This document shows, piece after piece, positions 9,682-20,733 of a stretch of DNA of 64,000 bases. The stretch covers positions 94,053-158,052 of the forward strand of contig NZ_NEWD01000002.1 in NCBI RefSeq assembly GCF_002234915.1. Direction: 5' to 3'. The DNA is from Bifidobacterium vansinderenii (lineage in GTDB: Bacteria; Actinomycetota; Actinomycetes; Actinomycetales; Bifidobacteriaceae). The notes under the pieces were generated by a model. The model did no database searches. It saw only the letters and a list, made by a program, of their open reading frames with translations, and had not been told where the DNA came from. The position numbers were made by a program, and so were the translations under genes. How positions within the stretch are numbered: the stretch's first letter is position 1; each line of letters opens with the position of its first letter.

Positions 9682-10869
9682 TCAGTTCGAAGCCTCCCAG
9701 TCCTCGTATTCCTTGGAGAACTGCTGGAACTCGTTCTCGTCGGCGGTGAACTTCGTCTCGCCCGTGTCGAGGTTGACGGTCACGAAGTAGAGCCAATCGC
9801 CCTCCTCGGGGTTCATCGCCGCCTTGATGGCATTGTCGCCCGGCTGGTTGATGGGCGTGGGCGGCAGACCCTTCTGGGAGCGGGAGTTGTAGGGGTTGCT
9901 GGTGTCGTTGAGCATCGCCTTGGTCAGTGCACGAGGCTCCACGTTGTTGCCGTAGGCGATCACGGAATCCATGCCGAGCGGCATGTCCTTGGCGAGGCGG
10001 TTCTCGATCACCCGCGTCACCTTGCCGTAGTAGTCGGACTTGTTCACCTCGCCCTCGGCGATGGATGCGATCTTGAGGATGCGCTCCCGGTCGTCGCCGG
10101 TGGGCACGCCCAGCTGATCGAGCTTGGCGATGCGCTTGTCGACCATCATCTTCATGATGTCCCCGGCCGACTTCTGCTCCTTGACGTTGTAGTTGCCCGG
10201 TTCCAACCATCCTTCGAAGCTGCCGCCGGCCTCCGCGGGAAGGATGCCGTCGCCCTTGTTATCGACGATGGCCTGGAACTCCGAACGGTCGATGCCGGAA
10301 AGGCTCGCTGCCTGATCCAGCACGGCACTGAGCCGCTCCCCCGGATTGACCACGAGGAAGCCCTTGGCGTTGCTGGAATCGGTGAGCACCTTCGCCACGG
10401 CGTCGGCCTTCATGCGATACTTCAGCTCGAACACGCCCGGCTGGAGTTGGTTCTCGAGTCCGGCGTTCTTGACCGCCTGCTGGAACGCCGCGCTGGACTT
10501 GACGATGCCCTTCTTTTCCAGATTGTCGCCGATCTGCACGCTGTTCTGCCCATTTTCGACGGTGAACTCCACATCGCCACTGCCGGGACCGGGATAGTCC
10601 GCCGCCTCGGTACGCGTGACCTGCACAGCGTTGCGAACGGATCCCAGCTTGGAGAACAACATCCAGCCGCACAGGCCGACCAGAACGACGAAGACCACTG
10701 CGATGATGACCTTGACCTGCCGGGCTCGCTGCTGCTTGCGCCGATACTTCTGCATCTCCTTGCGAGAGCGCGGAGGACGCGGAGGCGTGCCGGGAGCGGG
10801 CTCGGGCTCACCGTCCCCGCCAACCCATTCGGCCTTTTCAGCGAAAAAGTCCTGCATATCGTCGGCCAT
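9682..10869 (-). CDS. mltG: Endolytic murein transglycosylase MltG (YceG-like)
   Basis: Cleaves nascent peptidoglycan strands at the membrane and so limits glycan length. The 395-aa protein has a charged cytoplasmic N-terminal tail (about 60 residues), one membrane segment (VIIAVVFVVLVGLCGWML), a LysM-like region and the YceG catalytic domain with IASIAEGEV, where Glu272 aligns with the catalytic Glu of E. coli MltG, followed by NPYNSRSQKGLPPTPINQPG. The start ATG overlaps the ruvX stop as TGATG with GGAGG upstream, indicating translational coupling. The RuvX-MltG order is common in actinobacteria. Confidence 0.95.
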   Translation of the reverse strand: MADDMQDFFAEKAEWVGGDGEPEPAPGTPPRPPRSRKEMQKYRRKQQRARQVKVIIAVVFVVLVGLCGWMLFSKLGSVRNAVQVTRTEAADYPGPGSGDVEFTVENGQNSVQIGDNLEKKGIVKSSAAFQQAVKNAGLENQLQPGVFELKYRMKADAVAKVLTDSSNAKGFLVVNPGERLSAVLDQAASLSGIDRSEFQAIVDNKGDGILPAEAGGSFEGWLEPGNYNVKEQKSAGDIMKMMVDKRIAKLDQLGVPTGDDRERILKIASIAEGEVNKSDYYGKVTRVIENRLAKDMPLGMDSVIAYGNNVEPRALTKAMLNDTSNPYNSRSQKGLPPTPINQPGDNAIKAAMNPEEGDWLYFVTVNLDTGETKFTADENEFQQFSKEYEDWEASN

Positions 10870-11336
10870 CAAACCTCCATAACCGCTGTATCCGTGCGTT
10901 CGCGTGCGTTCCTGTCCAAAGCCTCCTGCAGCAGCACCACGGCGGACTGCTGGTCTATGCTCGGCCGGTGATCCCGGGTCTTGAGCCCGGCCTCGCGAAG
11001 CTGACGGTGCGCGTCGACCGTCGTCAACCGTTCATCCAGCAATTCTACCGTGGCGGCGATGCCATCCTCATCGAGACGGCGTTCTAGGGCCTTGGCCCAG
11101 CGTCGAGCCTTCTTGGCGCTTTTGCCTTCGGTGCCATCCAACTGCAACGGATGGCCTACAACCACATGAGTGATGCGCTCGTCCTCGATGACGTCGAGGA
11201 CATCGTCAAGCGCATGAAAATAATCGTCTCCCCATACCTGCACGTTGCCGATGGGGTGCGCGAAGGTAAGCTCCGGGTCGGACTTCGCGAGTCCGACCCG
11301 AGCGTTACCGAGATCCACGCCCAACCAATATGACAT
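10869..11336 (-). CDS. ruvX: Putative pre-16S rRNA nuclease / Holliday junction resolvase RuvX (YqgF)
   Basis: RNase H-fold nuclease family implicated in 16S rRNA 5'-end maturation and earlier proposed as a Holliday junction resolvase. The 155-aa protein has the catalytic-Asp motif GVDLGNARVGLA (Asp8), VVVGHPLQLDGTEG, LLDERLTT with the acidic residue, and the last Asp context SIDQQSAVVLLQ. It sits 20 nt after alaS and overlaps mltG by a TGATG, so alaS, ruvX and mltG form one transcription unit. Confidence 0.95.
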   Translation of the reverse strand: MSYWLGVDLGNARVGLAKSDPELTFAHPIGNVQVWGDDYFHALDDVLDVIEDERITHVVVGHPLQLDGTEGKSAKKARRWAKALERRLDEDGIAATVELLDERLTTVDAHRQLREAGLKTRDHRPSIDQQSAVVLLQEALDRNARERTDTAVMEV

Positions 11337-11356
11337 GGAATGCTCCGTCCCGTTGA

Positions 11357-14038
<2,682 letters not shown>

Positions 14039-14107
14039 GGACGTGCGACTCCTTTAATTGATTGGCTTGCGGGCACGGCGATCGGCCCGCGAAAAATTAC
14101 TGATCAT

Positions 14108-14132
14108 GATCGCGGCGGACTGGTCCGCGATC
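14108..14132 (-). terminator. Hairpin after the small membrane-protein gene
   Basis: Perfect 8-bp stem (14108-14115 with 14125-14132) immediately downstream of the stop of the 81-aa gene; a T-rich stretch follows about 9 nt later on the minus strand. Weak terminator or attenuator ahead of alaS. Confidence 0.45.
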
Positions 14133-14134
14133 GG

Positions 14135-14380
14135 CTAGCGTGCGGTCCGTTCGATGAACTCGCGGTTGAGCTGCTCCTCACGATCCCGGCGATGCTGCTG
14201 GAAGTCGTCGAACAGAGCCTGCACCGTCTGCAGGGTGATGGGCGGCTGCTCCTCATCGGGACCGAACACGAACTGTCTGGCCGGCTCGGGCGTATGGGCC
14301 TTCACGTAGGCCTGCGCCTTGGTGACGGCCATGATGCCGATGCCCACGCCGAGCGAAACCCAGAAGATGCGTTTGAACAT
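14135..14380 (-). CDS. Small membrane protein of unknown function, alaS-linked
   Basis: 81 aa, not recognised as a named family. A single N-terminal membrane segment (FWVSLGVGIGIMAVTKAQAY) is followed by a charged, probably helical tail rich in Gln, Arg and Asp. The ATG at 14380 has a GGGGGAG box 6 nt upstream and lies 1 nt past the stop of the DUF948 gene, so the two are translationally linked. The pairing of a DUF948 protein, a small membrane protein and alaS is common in actinobacteria, but its meaning is unknown. Confidence 0.8.
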   Translation of the reverse strand: MFKRIFWVSLGVGIGIMAVTKAQAYVKAHTPEPARQFVFGPDEEQPPITLQTVQALFDDFQQHRRDREEQLNREFIERTAR

Positions 14381-14381
14381 G

Positions 14382-14792
14382 CTACTCCCCCTTGGATGCG
14401 TCGGACAGCGGCGAAGGCTCGGCATGGCGGCCGGCCGCACGACGGTTAAGGAAGTCCTGCGCGGTGGCTTTGAGGGCCCACAGTGCGGAGGCGGCCTTGA
14501 TCACCGGCTTGCCGAGGAACGACCCATACAGATCGGTCAGCGCACCGACGTTCGTGGCGGAGCGCTGAGCCGCGTCGGAGATGGTGTTCACATCCTCGAG
14601 GGAACGGTTGACCTTCTGCACGGTGGTCACGCCTTCGTCAAGGGCGGGAAGTGCATGGTCTCCGGTGTCTTTGACGGTCTGTGCGATCTGATCGAACAGC
14701 TTGCCCAGACGAATCAGCGGGTAGATCATGAACCCCGCCAGAATGGCGAACGCGATGGCCGCGATCAGGCCGGCGATCTGACCGATATCCAT
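14382..14792 (-). CDS. DUF948 domain membrane protein
   Basis: 135 aa. One N-terminal membrane segment (GLIAAIAFAILAGFMIYPLI) is followed by a predicted helical region (KLFDQIAQTVKDTGDHAL, then TISDAAQRSATNVGALTDLYG) typical of DUF948, which resembles the cytoplasmic part of chemoreceptor-like coiled coils. Function is unknown; a membrane-anchored coiled-coil scaffold is the usual description. I chose the ATG at 14792, where the membrane segment starts; the upstream in-frame sequence has no hydrophobic or conserved character. Confidence 0.85.
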   Translation of the reverse strand: MDIGQIAGLIAAIAFAILAGFMIYPLIRLGKLFDQIAQTVKDTGDHALPALDEGVTTVQKVNRSLEDVNTISDAAQRSATNVGALTDLYGSFLGKPVIKAASALWALKATAQDFLNRRAAGRHAEPSPLSDASKGE

Positions 14793-14909
14793 TGCCGAAT
14801 ACCTCGTTTCCTTGACAACTTCTCGCGTCCCGGACGCAATACAAATCCAAAGGCTATCACCTACGGCGAACAGTCCCGTCATATTCGCCGCGAATGGTTC
14901 GCGATCGGC

Positions 14910-15587
14910 TCACTGATTATAGGAGACGATCGTGATGCCTCCGTCGTCCAACGGCCTGGACGGATCGAAGTCGAGCACGGTGACGCTGCCGTTCGCCGGG
15001 CGCTCGCTCAGATCGTAGCCGGCGGGCGCGAACCGGTGCATCAGGCTGAGCAGCGTATTGCCGTGGGAGATCACGAGCACGTCGTCGCCGTCCCGGAGCA
15101 CGGGGTTGGCGGCGATGATGTCGAAGCCGCCCTCCACACGCTTCCAGTATTCGGTTTCGCTTTCGGCGTCATGGAACGGGTCGGCCTCCTTGAGGAAGTC
15201 CTTGGTGGCGCCGAGTCCGTATTTCTCCACGATGGCGTTGTAGGTCTTGACGCCGTGGGGCGCTCCGGCCGCATACCATGCCATGGCCATGTCGAGGCCT
15301 TCGTAGTAGCCGTAGAACTGCTCACGGAAGTGCATGTCCACGGTCAGTTCGGGACGCTGATGACCTGCTTTCTCGTTGATATCGAGGATGGAGCGAGCGG
15401 TCAGTTCGGCGCGGGTGGTGTCGGAGCAGTAGGCTGCCGCGAAGTCGATGCCTTCCAGCTTGTGACCGGCCTTTTCGGCGTCGGCGATGCCGGATTCGGT
15501 CAGCGGCGAGTTCGACCAGCCCTGCAGACGGTTGTACCGGTTGAAATAGGTCTGTCCGTGACGGACCAGATGCAGATGAAACGTCAT
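14910..15587 (-). CDS. Histidine phosphatase family protein (phosphoglycerate mutase-like)
   Basis: 225-aa member of the histidine phosphatase superfamily, with the phospho-accepting His10 in LVRHGQT, a second catalytic arginine/glutamate block (YCSDTTRAELTARSI; FREQFYGYYEGLD) and the C-terminal VISHGNT His. It could be a broad phosphatase or a cofactor-dependent mutase; the sequence does not define the substrate. It is adjacent to a second, divergent paralogue in the same orientation, 20 nt apart. Confidence 0.9.
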   Translation of the reverse strand: MTFHLHLVRHGQTYFNRYNRLQGWSNSPLTESGIADAEKAGHKLEGIDFAAAYCSDTTRAELTARSILDINEKAGHQRPELTVDMHFREQFYGYYEGLDMAMAWYAAGAPHGVKTYNAIVEKYGLGATKDFLKEADPFHDAESETEYWKRVEGGFDIIAANPVLRDGDDVLVISHGNTLLSLMHRFAPAGYDLSERPANGSVTVLDFDPSRPLDDGGITIVSYNQ

Positions 15588-15606
15588 AGCTCTGATTATC
15601 CCACGC

Positions 15607-16437
15607 TCAGCCCGCGATGGGCTTCCAACGGGGCATATCGTCGTTGCGCAGTTCTTCGGGCCCGTTCTCCCAGTCCATCAGTCCGGCGATGGCCGGACCG
15701 GAATTGAACTCATCGAGTGTCCAACGCAGTGTGCCGTCTCCGACGAACACTGGGGTGAGTCGTGACCAGAAGGCATTACGCATGGAGCCAAGATTGCTCA
15801 GATTGTCGGGATCCATGCCGACCAGTGTTTCGATGGTGGCCACGATCCACGATCCGTGACCCACGATGACCAGCGTGGTCTCCCGTTCCTCGCCGCGGGA
15901 ACGCCCGACGATGTCGATGACCGCGTCTGCGCCACGCCGACCGACGTGAGTGCGCGTCTCCACGCCGTATCTGGTCTCGCCGCCGGTGTGCGCCTTCCAC
16001 GACGCATAGGCTTCGGCGTCCATCGCACGCATCTCCGGGCGGGTCATCCCTTCCCATCGTCCGAATGCACGTTCGCGCATGCGTTCGTCCAGTTCGATCG
16101 GCAGACCGAGGATGTCGGCGAACGCATGGGCGGTCTGCTGGGCGCGGAACAGGTCGGACGACACGATCCTCAACGTTCTGCGCGCCGCCGGCGCCTTGCG
16201 ATATTCCTCGGTGCTGCTCGGCCGCGCCGCCTGAGGTCCGGGCTGAGGCAGGGTTTCGGGATGATCGGCGATACGGCTGACCTTGGCCCAGTAGTATCTG
16301 CGCGCGAGTTCGAATCCGGTCTGGTCCGCCTGCCACTGGCCGACGATGTCGAGCGGAACGTCGATCTGCCCCTGCAGTCGACGTTCGAGATTGAAGCAGG
16401 TACGTCCGTGTCGCACCATCACCACTTCGGTAATCAT
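15607..16437 (-). CDS. Histidine phosphatase family protein, longer paralogue
   Basis: 276 aa with His10 in VMVRHGRTCFNLERRLQGQ, the second-half motifs SSDLFRAQQTAHAFADIL and ERMRERAFGRWEGMTRPEM, and a C-terminal VIVGHGSW. Compared with the 225-aa neighbour it carries an insertion of about 35 residues (Pro/Ala/Arg-rich) after the first motif. Substrate unknown. It is the first gene of the pair and is divergent from the response-regulator gene at 16536. Confidence 0.9.
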   Translation of the reverse strand: MITEVVMVRHGRTCFNLERRLQGQIDVPLDIVGQWQADQTGFELARRYYWAKVSRIADHPETLPQPGPQAARPSSTEEYRKAPAARRTLRIVSSDLFRAQQTAHAFADILGLPIELDERMRERAFGRWEGMTRPEMRAMDAEAYASWKAHTGGETRYGVETRTHVGRRGADAVIDIVGRSRGEERETTLVIVGHGSWIVATIETLVGMDPDNLSNLGSMRNAFWSRLTPVFVGDGTLRWTLDEFNSGPAIAGLMDWENGPEELRNDDMPRWKPIAG

Positions 16438-16535
16438 CGTGTTCCATCCATTCCATGCCGTGTTCGTGACGGTAATCGTCGTATCGTTCCTATCATATGC
16501 TGGACATAGTCAATGAACACCGGCAGGGAGGTACG

Positions 16536-17237
16536 ATGAGGATTCTGCTGGCAACACTCAACACTGCGTTGCGCAATGCGGTACGCGCGACGTTGGAGTC
16601 AGCGGGGCATGTCGTCGAGACGATTCCTTCGGACGACGACGATGACACGCCCGCCGATGCGTTCTCCGCGGAACTGATCATCATGGACGACGCTTTTCCG
16701 CGACATGCCGATCGAGAGGATCTGGACCGACTCGCCGCACGAATGATGCAGGCCAGAATGCTGTATCTGCGAACGCCCCGTCTGACCACGGCGGACGGCG
16801 ATGCTCATGCCGATGACACGCATGCGGATGCCGCCGAGGCCGGGATGCTGTCGCAGATCGACGACGAGCTGCGCAAACCGTTCTCTGATTCGGAGCTGCT
16901 TGCCCATGTTCGCCGTCTGTCGTATGTCAATGACTCCGAAGACGCAACGATCCTGACCCGCGGCGATCTGACATTGGACACCGATGCCAGACGGGCGTTC
17001 TACGGGGATCTGGGACGCCCGTTGCCCCTTTCGCCCCGTGAGTACGCGGCTTTGGAGATGCTGGTTCGAGCCGACGGCGATTATCTGTCGTTCGACGAGC
17101 TGCTGGAAGGGGTGTGCGGCAACGGGTTCTTCGAACAACGCGACGTCATGGCTACCGCCATGCGTTCGCTCGCTCGTAAATTGCAACGCGCGGGCCTGTT
17201 CCTCACCCAACGCGGCGACCGGTACCGCATCGGCTGA
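16536..17237 (+). CDS. Orphan OmpR-type response regulator with degenerate receiver
   Basis: 233 aa. The first 120 residues have a receiver-like layout (LIIMDD with Asp51/Asp52, and LRKPF with the conserved Lys114), but the acidic pair normally found at the end of strand 1 is missing (ILLATLN) and a His/Asp/Ala-rich stretch (about 84-103) interrupts the fold. The C-terminal 100 residues are a winged-helix DNA-binding domain (LPLSPREYAALEMLVRADG, RSLARKLQRAGLFLTQRGDRYRIG). No kinase is adjacent. It may act without phosphorylation. Start ATG has GGGAGG 5 nt upstream. Confidence 0.8.
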   Translation: MRILLATLNTALRNAVRATLESAGHVVETIPSDDDDDTPADAFSAELIIMDDAFPRHADREDLDRLAARMMQARMLYLRTPRLTTADGDAHADDTHADAAEAGMLSQIDDELRKPFSDSELLAHVRRLSYVNDSEDATILTRGDLTLDTDARRAFYGDLGRPLPLSPREYAALEMLVRADGDYLSFDELLEGVCGNGFFEQRDVMATAMRSLARKLQRAGLFLTQRGDRYRIG

Positions 17238-17249
17238 CGTGTTCGAAAC

Positions 17250-17609
17250 TCAGCGGATTACGGCACCGAACGGCATGAGGGCGAGCTTGGCCATTTTGAA
17301 GGACTGGATGCCGAAGGGGATGCCGATGATCGTGATGCAGTTGGCCAGTCCGGCAATGACGTAGCCGATGGCCATCCACAGTCCCGCGATGACGATCCAG
17401 ATGATGTTGAGCAGCAGGGAGCCGAATCCTCCCCCGTAGTCCACATGCTTGCCGAACGGCGTGAGCGTGAGTTGGGCCATCTTGAATGCCTGGATGCCCA
17501 GCGGGATACCGATGATCGTGATGCAGAGGATGATGCCGATGATGGCCCAGCCCAGCGCGAGGAAAAGTCCGCCGAGGATCAGCCATAGAATGTTGCCGAG
17601 CAGTCTCAT
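17250..17609 (-). CDS. YccF domain-containing membrane protein
   Basis: 119 aa, DUF307/YccF family, inner-membrane protein of unknown function. It consists of two homologous halves: each has the block CITIIGIPxGIQxFKMA followed by a PFG, at about residues 29-52 and 87-114, with hydrophobic segments in front. This internal duplication is normal for the family. The start ATG is at 17609; it is convergent with the response-regulator gene (12 nt apart). Confidence 0.92.
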   Translation of the reverse strand: MRLLGNILWLILGGLFLALGWAIIGIILCITIIGIPLGIQAFKMAQLTLTPFGKHVDYGGGFGSLLLNIIWIVIAGLWMAIGYVIAGLANCITIIGIPFGIQSFKMAKLALMPFGAVIR

Positions 17610-17774
17610 GATTGCAATGCCACCTTATTGTGCGTGTTGATTATCCGTATGGTTTCATTATGGGCGCGCATGGGCGAGGGCGCCATCGGGGTTTGCCCTG
17701 ATTGTTCCCCGATTCGTCCCTGATGGCAGGCTGCCTCGAAGTCGGCGACGCTCCGAACGACGATGTTCGGATAT

Positions 17775-17808
17775 GGAAAAGCCCTGCGGCCACGAGGGCG
17801 CGCAGGGC
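17775..17808 (-). terminator. rpsD intrinsic terminator
   Basis: 8-bp stem GCCCTGCG/CGCAGGGC (17781-17788 with 17801-17808) followed on the minus strand by TTTT (17780-17777), 23 nt after the rpsD stop. Confidence 0.85.
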
Positions 17809-17830
17809 GAAATGCTGAACTGAACCAGGA

Positions 17831-18457
17831 TCAGCGAGCGTAGAACTCGACCACGTACTGGATGTTCACCTGAACCGGGATCTCCTCGGCGAGGGGCTTG
17901 CGGGTCAGGGTGGCCTTCAGCGAGGCGAGGTCGACGTCCAGGTAGCCCGGGACGGCCGGCAGCACGTCACGGTGCACGCCTTCGGCGGCAGCCTGGAAGG
18001 GCTCCATGGTCTGGCTCTTCGGACGGACCTGAATGGTCTGGCCGGGGCGAACCTTGTAGCTCGGACGATCCACCTTGTTGCCGTCGACCATGATGTGGCC
18101 GTGCACGACGAACTGACGGGCCTGAGCGGTGGTGCGGGCGAAGCCGGCACGCAGCACGAGGGCGTCGAGGCGGGACTCGAGGTCCTGCAGCATGGCGTTA
18201 CCGGTCTGGCCGGCCTCGTGGGTACCCTTCTCGTAAGCGGCGCGCAGCTGCTTCTCGGAGATGCCGTACTGGGCGCGCAGACGCTGCTTCTCGCGCAGAC
18301 GAACGGCGTAATCGGACTCGGTGCGGCGACGGGTGCGGCCGTGCTCGCCGGGGGCGTACGGACGCTTCTCGAAGATGCGCTGGGCCTTGGGGGTCAGAGC
18401 GATGCCGAGGGCGCGGGAAAGACGCACCTGACGGCGGGAGCGCTGAACGTTAGTCAT
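17831..18457 (-). CDS. rpsD: 30S ribosomal protein S4
   Basis: 208-aa primary 16S rRNA-binding protein of the small subunit. Conserved N-terminal segment RPYAPGEHGRTRRRTESDYA, then the S4 RNA-binding domain (SRLDALVLRAGFARTTAQAR, QFVVHGHIMVDGNKVDRPSY). The N-terminal zinc-binding cysteines of some S4 proteins are absent, so this is a zinc-free type. The gene stands alone, as in other high-GC Gram-positives where rpsD has left the rpoA cluster. A strong promoter and a leader of about 180 nt precede it. Confidence 0.98.
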   Translation of the reverse strand: MTNVQRSRRQVRLSRALGIALTPKAQRIFEKRPYAPGEHGRTRRRTESDYAVRLREKQRLRAQYGISEKQLRAAYEKGTHEAGQTGNAMLQDLESRLDALVLRAGFARTTAQARQFVVHGHIMVDGNKVDRPSYKVRPGQTIQVRPKSQTMEPFQAAAEGVHRDVLPAVPGYLDVDLASLKATLTRKPLAEEIPVQVNIQYVVEFYAR

Positions 18458-18645
18458 GAATGTTCATCCTTTGTTTCTGTCGTTATCTGAACGGAACGCG
18501 CGGCATGCGCCGCACGCTGAGCCGGCCTCTCCAATGCTTCACCGTGCCATGGCACGAATGACCGCAACATGATTGCAGCCACCGACCCATTGATGGGCTA
18601 AGGCTCCAGATAGGTTTCCGCCTGATGGCAGACACCAAAAATAGA

Positions 18646-18674
18646 AGTATACGGTAACGGTCGGACTTTGTCAC
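18646..18674 (-). promoter_or_regulatory. Probable rpsD promoter with long structured leader
   Basis: On the minus strand a -35 GTGACA (18674-18669), a 17-nt spacer and a -10 TATACT (18651-18646). Transcription would start about 180 nt before rpsD. The leader contains the perfect palindrome CGTGCCATGGCACG and a GCGGC/GCCGC hairpin, so it could hold an S4 autoregulatory structure. The -35 overlaps the stop of the upstream ABC ATPase gene. Confidence 0.7.
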
Positions 18675-19498
18675 CGGGATGGTCTGTCGGCGAGTCGTCC
18701 GGCGTCCAGCGTGAGCACACGGTCGGCGTAAGGCAGGGCATCCGCATCATGGGTGACCATCAGCACGGCCGTGCCGTGGTCGGCAAGCGAGCGCAGGAGT
18801 CGCATGACGATGAGCGTGCTCTCCGCGTCAAGGTCTCCGGTCGGCTCGTCGGCGATCAGCAGCTTGGGGCGATTCATCAACGCCCGGGCGATGGACACGC
18901 GACGCATCTCGCCGCCGGACAGCTCCTTGGGATAGCTGTCGGCGAGGTCATCGACCTGCAGGTCGGCAAGCAATGCATGGGCGCGCGTCGACAGCGCGTC
19001 GGGCCTGGCGGCCGTCGGTTCGGAAACGCGTACCGGTGCTATGACGTCAGGCATATCCGGGTCGTCGGCTGGAGTCTCGGCCGGCTCCGCCGATTTGACG
19101 CCGGCGTTCTCGTTCTCGGATTCGACAGGCCCGCCAGCGGCCTGTCCATCGGAGTCGTCCGGGAAGAACAGGGCCGGCAGAATCACGTTGTCCAACGCGG
19201 TCAGGTTGGGCAACAGCGTCTGACTCTGCGTGACGAAACCGATGGTACGGTTGCGCAGTCGGGACAGCGCCTTGTCGTCAAGATCGGCGACGGACTGCCC
19301 GTCGATCGTCACCGCACCCGATGTGGGACGCAACAGTCCCGACACCATGTTGAGCAATGTGCTTTTGCCGTTACCGGAACGGCCGACGATGGCAATGAAT
19401 TCGCCCGCGTCCATGGACAGGTTCACGTGGTCGACCGCCGCGAACGGTACGCCGCGACGAATGAACTCGCGGGTCAGGTCCTTGATCTCCAGCAGCAT
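18671..19498 (-). CDS. ABC transporter ATP-binding protein (LolD/MacB-type) with acidic insert
   Basis: 275 aa. Walker A GRSGNGKST (39-47), Q-loop FVTQSQTLLPNLTALDN, signature LSGGEMRR (193-200) and Walker B LLIADEP (213-219) are intact, so it should be active. A Pro/Glu/Ala-rich low-complexity insert of about 55 residues (113-168) lies between the Q-loop and the signature, in the helical subdomain where the partner permease docks; family members lack it. The gene starts 1 nt after the permease stop (cotranslation likely). Together with the permease and DUF4418 protein it forms an export or mechanotransmission-type system; the substrate is not known. Confidence 0.92.
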   Translation of the reverse strand: MLLEIKDLTREFIRRGVPFAAVDHVNLSMDAGEFIAIVGRSGNGKSTLLNMVSGLLRPTSGAVTIDGQSVADLDDKALSRLRNRTIGFVTQSQTLLPNLTALDNVILPALFFPDDSDGQAAGGPVESENENAGVKSAEPAETPADDPDMPDVIAPVRVSEPTAARPDALSTRAHALLADLQVDDLADSYPKELSGGEMRRVSIARALMNRPKLLIADEPTGDLDAESTLIVMRLLRSLADHGTAVLMVTHDADALPYADRVLTLDAGRLADRPSR

Positions 19499-19499
19499 G

Positions 19500-20717
19500 T
19501 CACTCCCCCTCCCTCAGAGTCAGATATGCCTCGGGACGTCCCAGGCGGAAGGCGACGAACAGCGAAGCCACCGCCGCGGTGAGCACCGCAAAGACCAGAG
19601 CGACCAGCGCCATGCCCAGAATCGATCCGATGCCCACCTGCAGGTACGGCAGCTGCATCTGCTTGCCGATGTACCCGCTGAACGGGAACACGATCAGCGA
19701 CGCCGCCGCCACGCCGATCACGCCGCCCGCAAGACCGGTGATCAGCGCCTCGCGGATCACGATGGAGATCAACATGCCGCGCGTGGCGCCCATGATGCGC
19801 AGGGATGCGAACTCCTTCTTGCGCTCGTTGACCGAGGAGGAGAACACGGCGAGCATGACGATCAGTCCCATCACCCACAGCACGACGACGAACACCAGCA
19901 TATAGGACAACATGGTGTTCAGTGAAGTCTTGGTGGAGGCCGTCACGCCACCGGGATAGACAAACCCGACCGAGGCGAGCTGCGGATCCAGCTTGGCGAT
20001 ATTGTCCGCCACCGTATGGGCGTCGTATCCATCCTGCACCTTGATCAGCACGGAGGATACGGCCTTGGACGCGTACTCCTGCGGCATCACGCGCTTGGCC
20101 ACCTTGGCCGAGGCCGCGACCATCTGCGGAACCGTGGCCTTGTTGACGAATACGGAGTTGTCGAGGCTGGTACCGGTGCTGGCCAGCTGTGCCACCACGG
20201 GCCAGGTCTTGCCATACAGTTCGATCGTACCGTCGGTGGACACGTTCACGTTCGCGCCGGCCACCATCTCGCCGTCGCCCAGCGTCTTGTCGTACTGGGA
20301 AGCGACCCACGGTTCGATCACGAAATCGGTCTGCGGATCGAACCCGATGATCTGCAGTTTTTCGGCGCAGCAGGCCGCGGCAAGTGACGAAATATAGGTC
20401 TGGGACGTGATCTGTGCGATGCCGTCGGCCTTGGCCACCTTCGATTCGATGTCGTTCGTGAAGTAGAAGGTGTTCGGCGTGCCGTCTGTCAGCAGTGCCT
20501 CGGCCTTGGATTCGGTGGTCTGCGGCACGACCATGAGGTCGGCCCCCAAGCGCTCCTCCATGCTCGTCAGACCCTTGTTGAGATTCATGGCGAGCATGGA
20601 GCCGCCAAAGAAGGCCACGGAGAGGATCGCCACCACGGTGATCAGGGAAGCGGTGCGGAATGGCTTGCGTCGAAGGTTCTCCAGCGGCAGTCCGGCAAGC
20701 GAGATATGCGGCGACAT
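19500..20717 (-). CDS. FtsX-type ABC transporter permease with extracytoplasmic CC motif
   Basis: 405 aa. An N-terminal membrane segment (SLITVVAILSVAFFGG), a large extracytoplasmic domain of about 240 residues and three C-terminal membrane segments give MacB/FtsX topology. The outer domain has adjacent cysteines at 116-117 (SLAAACCAEKLQIIGFDP). Such a Cys pair is unusual in MacB-type permeases and resembles permeases found with Fe2+/metal-import modules (FTR1/P19/DUF2318 type). It follows the DUF4418 gene by 16 nt. Inferred role: metal or thiol-linked transport or redox handling; not proven here. Confidence 0.85.
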   Translation of the reverse strand: MSPHISLAGLPLENLRRKPFRTASLITVVAILSVAFFGGSMLAMNLNKGLTSMEERLGADLMVVPQTTESKAEALLTDGTPNTFYFTNDIESKVAKADGIAQITSQTYISSLAAACCAEKLQIIGFDPQTDFVIEPWVASQYDKTLGDGEMVAGANVNVSTDGTIELYGKTWPVVAQLASTGTSLDNSVFVNKATVPQMVAASAKVAKRVMPQEYASKAVSSVLIKVQDGYDAHTVADNIAKLDPQLASVGFVYPGGVTASTKTSLNTMLSYMLVFVVVLWVMGLIVMLAVFSSSVNERKKEFASLRIMGATRGMLISIVIREALITGLAGGVIGVAAASLIVFPFSGYIGKQMQLPYLQVGIGSILGMALVALVFAVLTAAVASLFVAFRLGRPEAYLTLREGE

Positions 20718-20733
20718 GATGTCCGGGTCCCGG

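Noticed and set aside
14039..14107. T-box leader for alaS
   Set aside because: No T-box sequence or specifier structure is visible, the spacing to the ATG is short, and actinobacterial T-boxes are mainly known on ileS.
17258..17600. Recent tandem duplication in the YccF gene
   Set aside because: Both halves are similar, but this two-fold internal repeat is the normal architecture of the family and the DNA copies have diverged.
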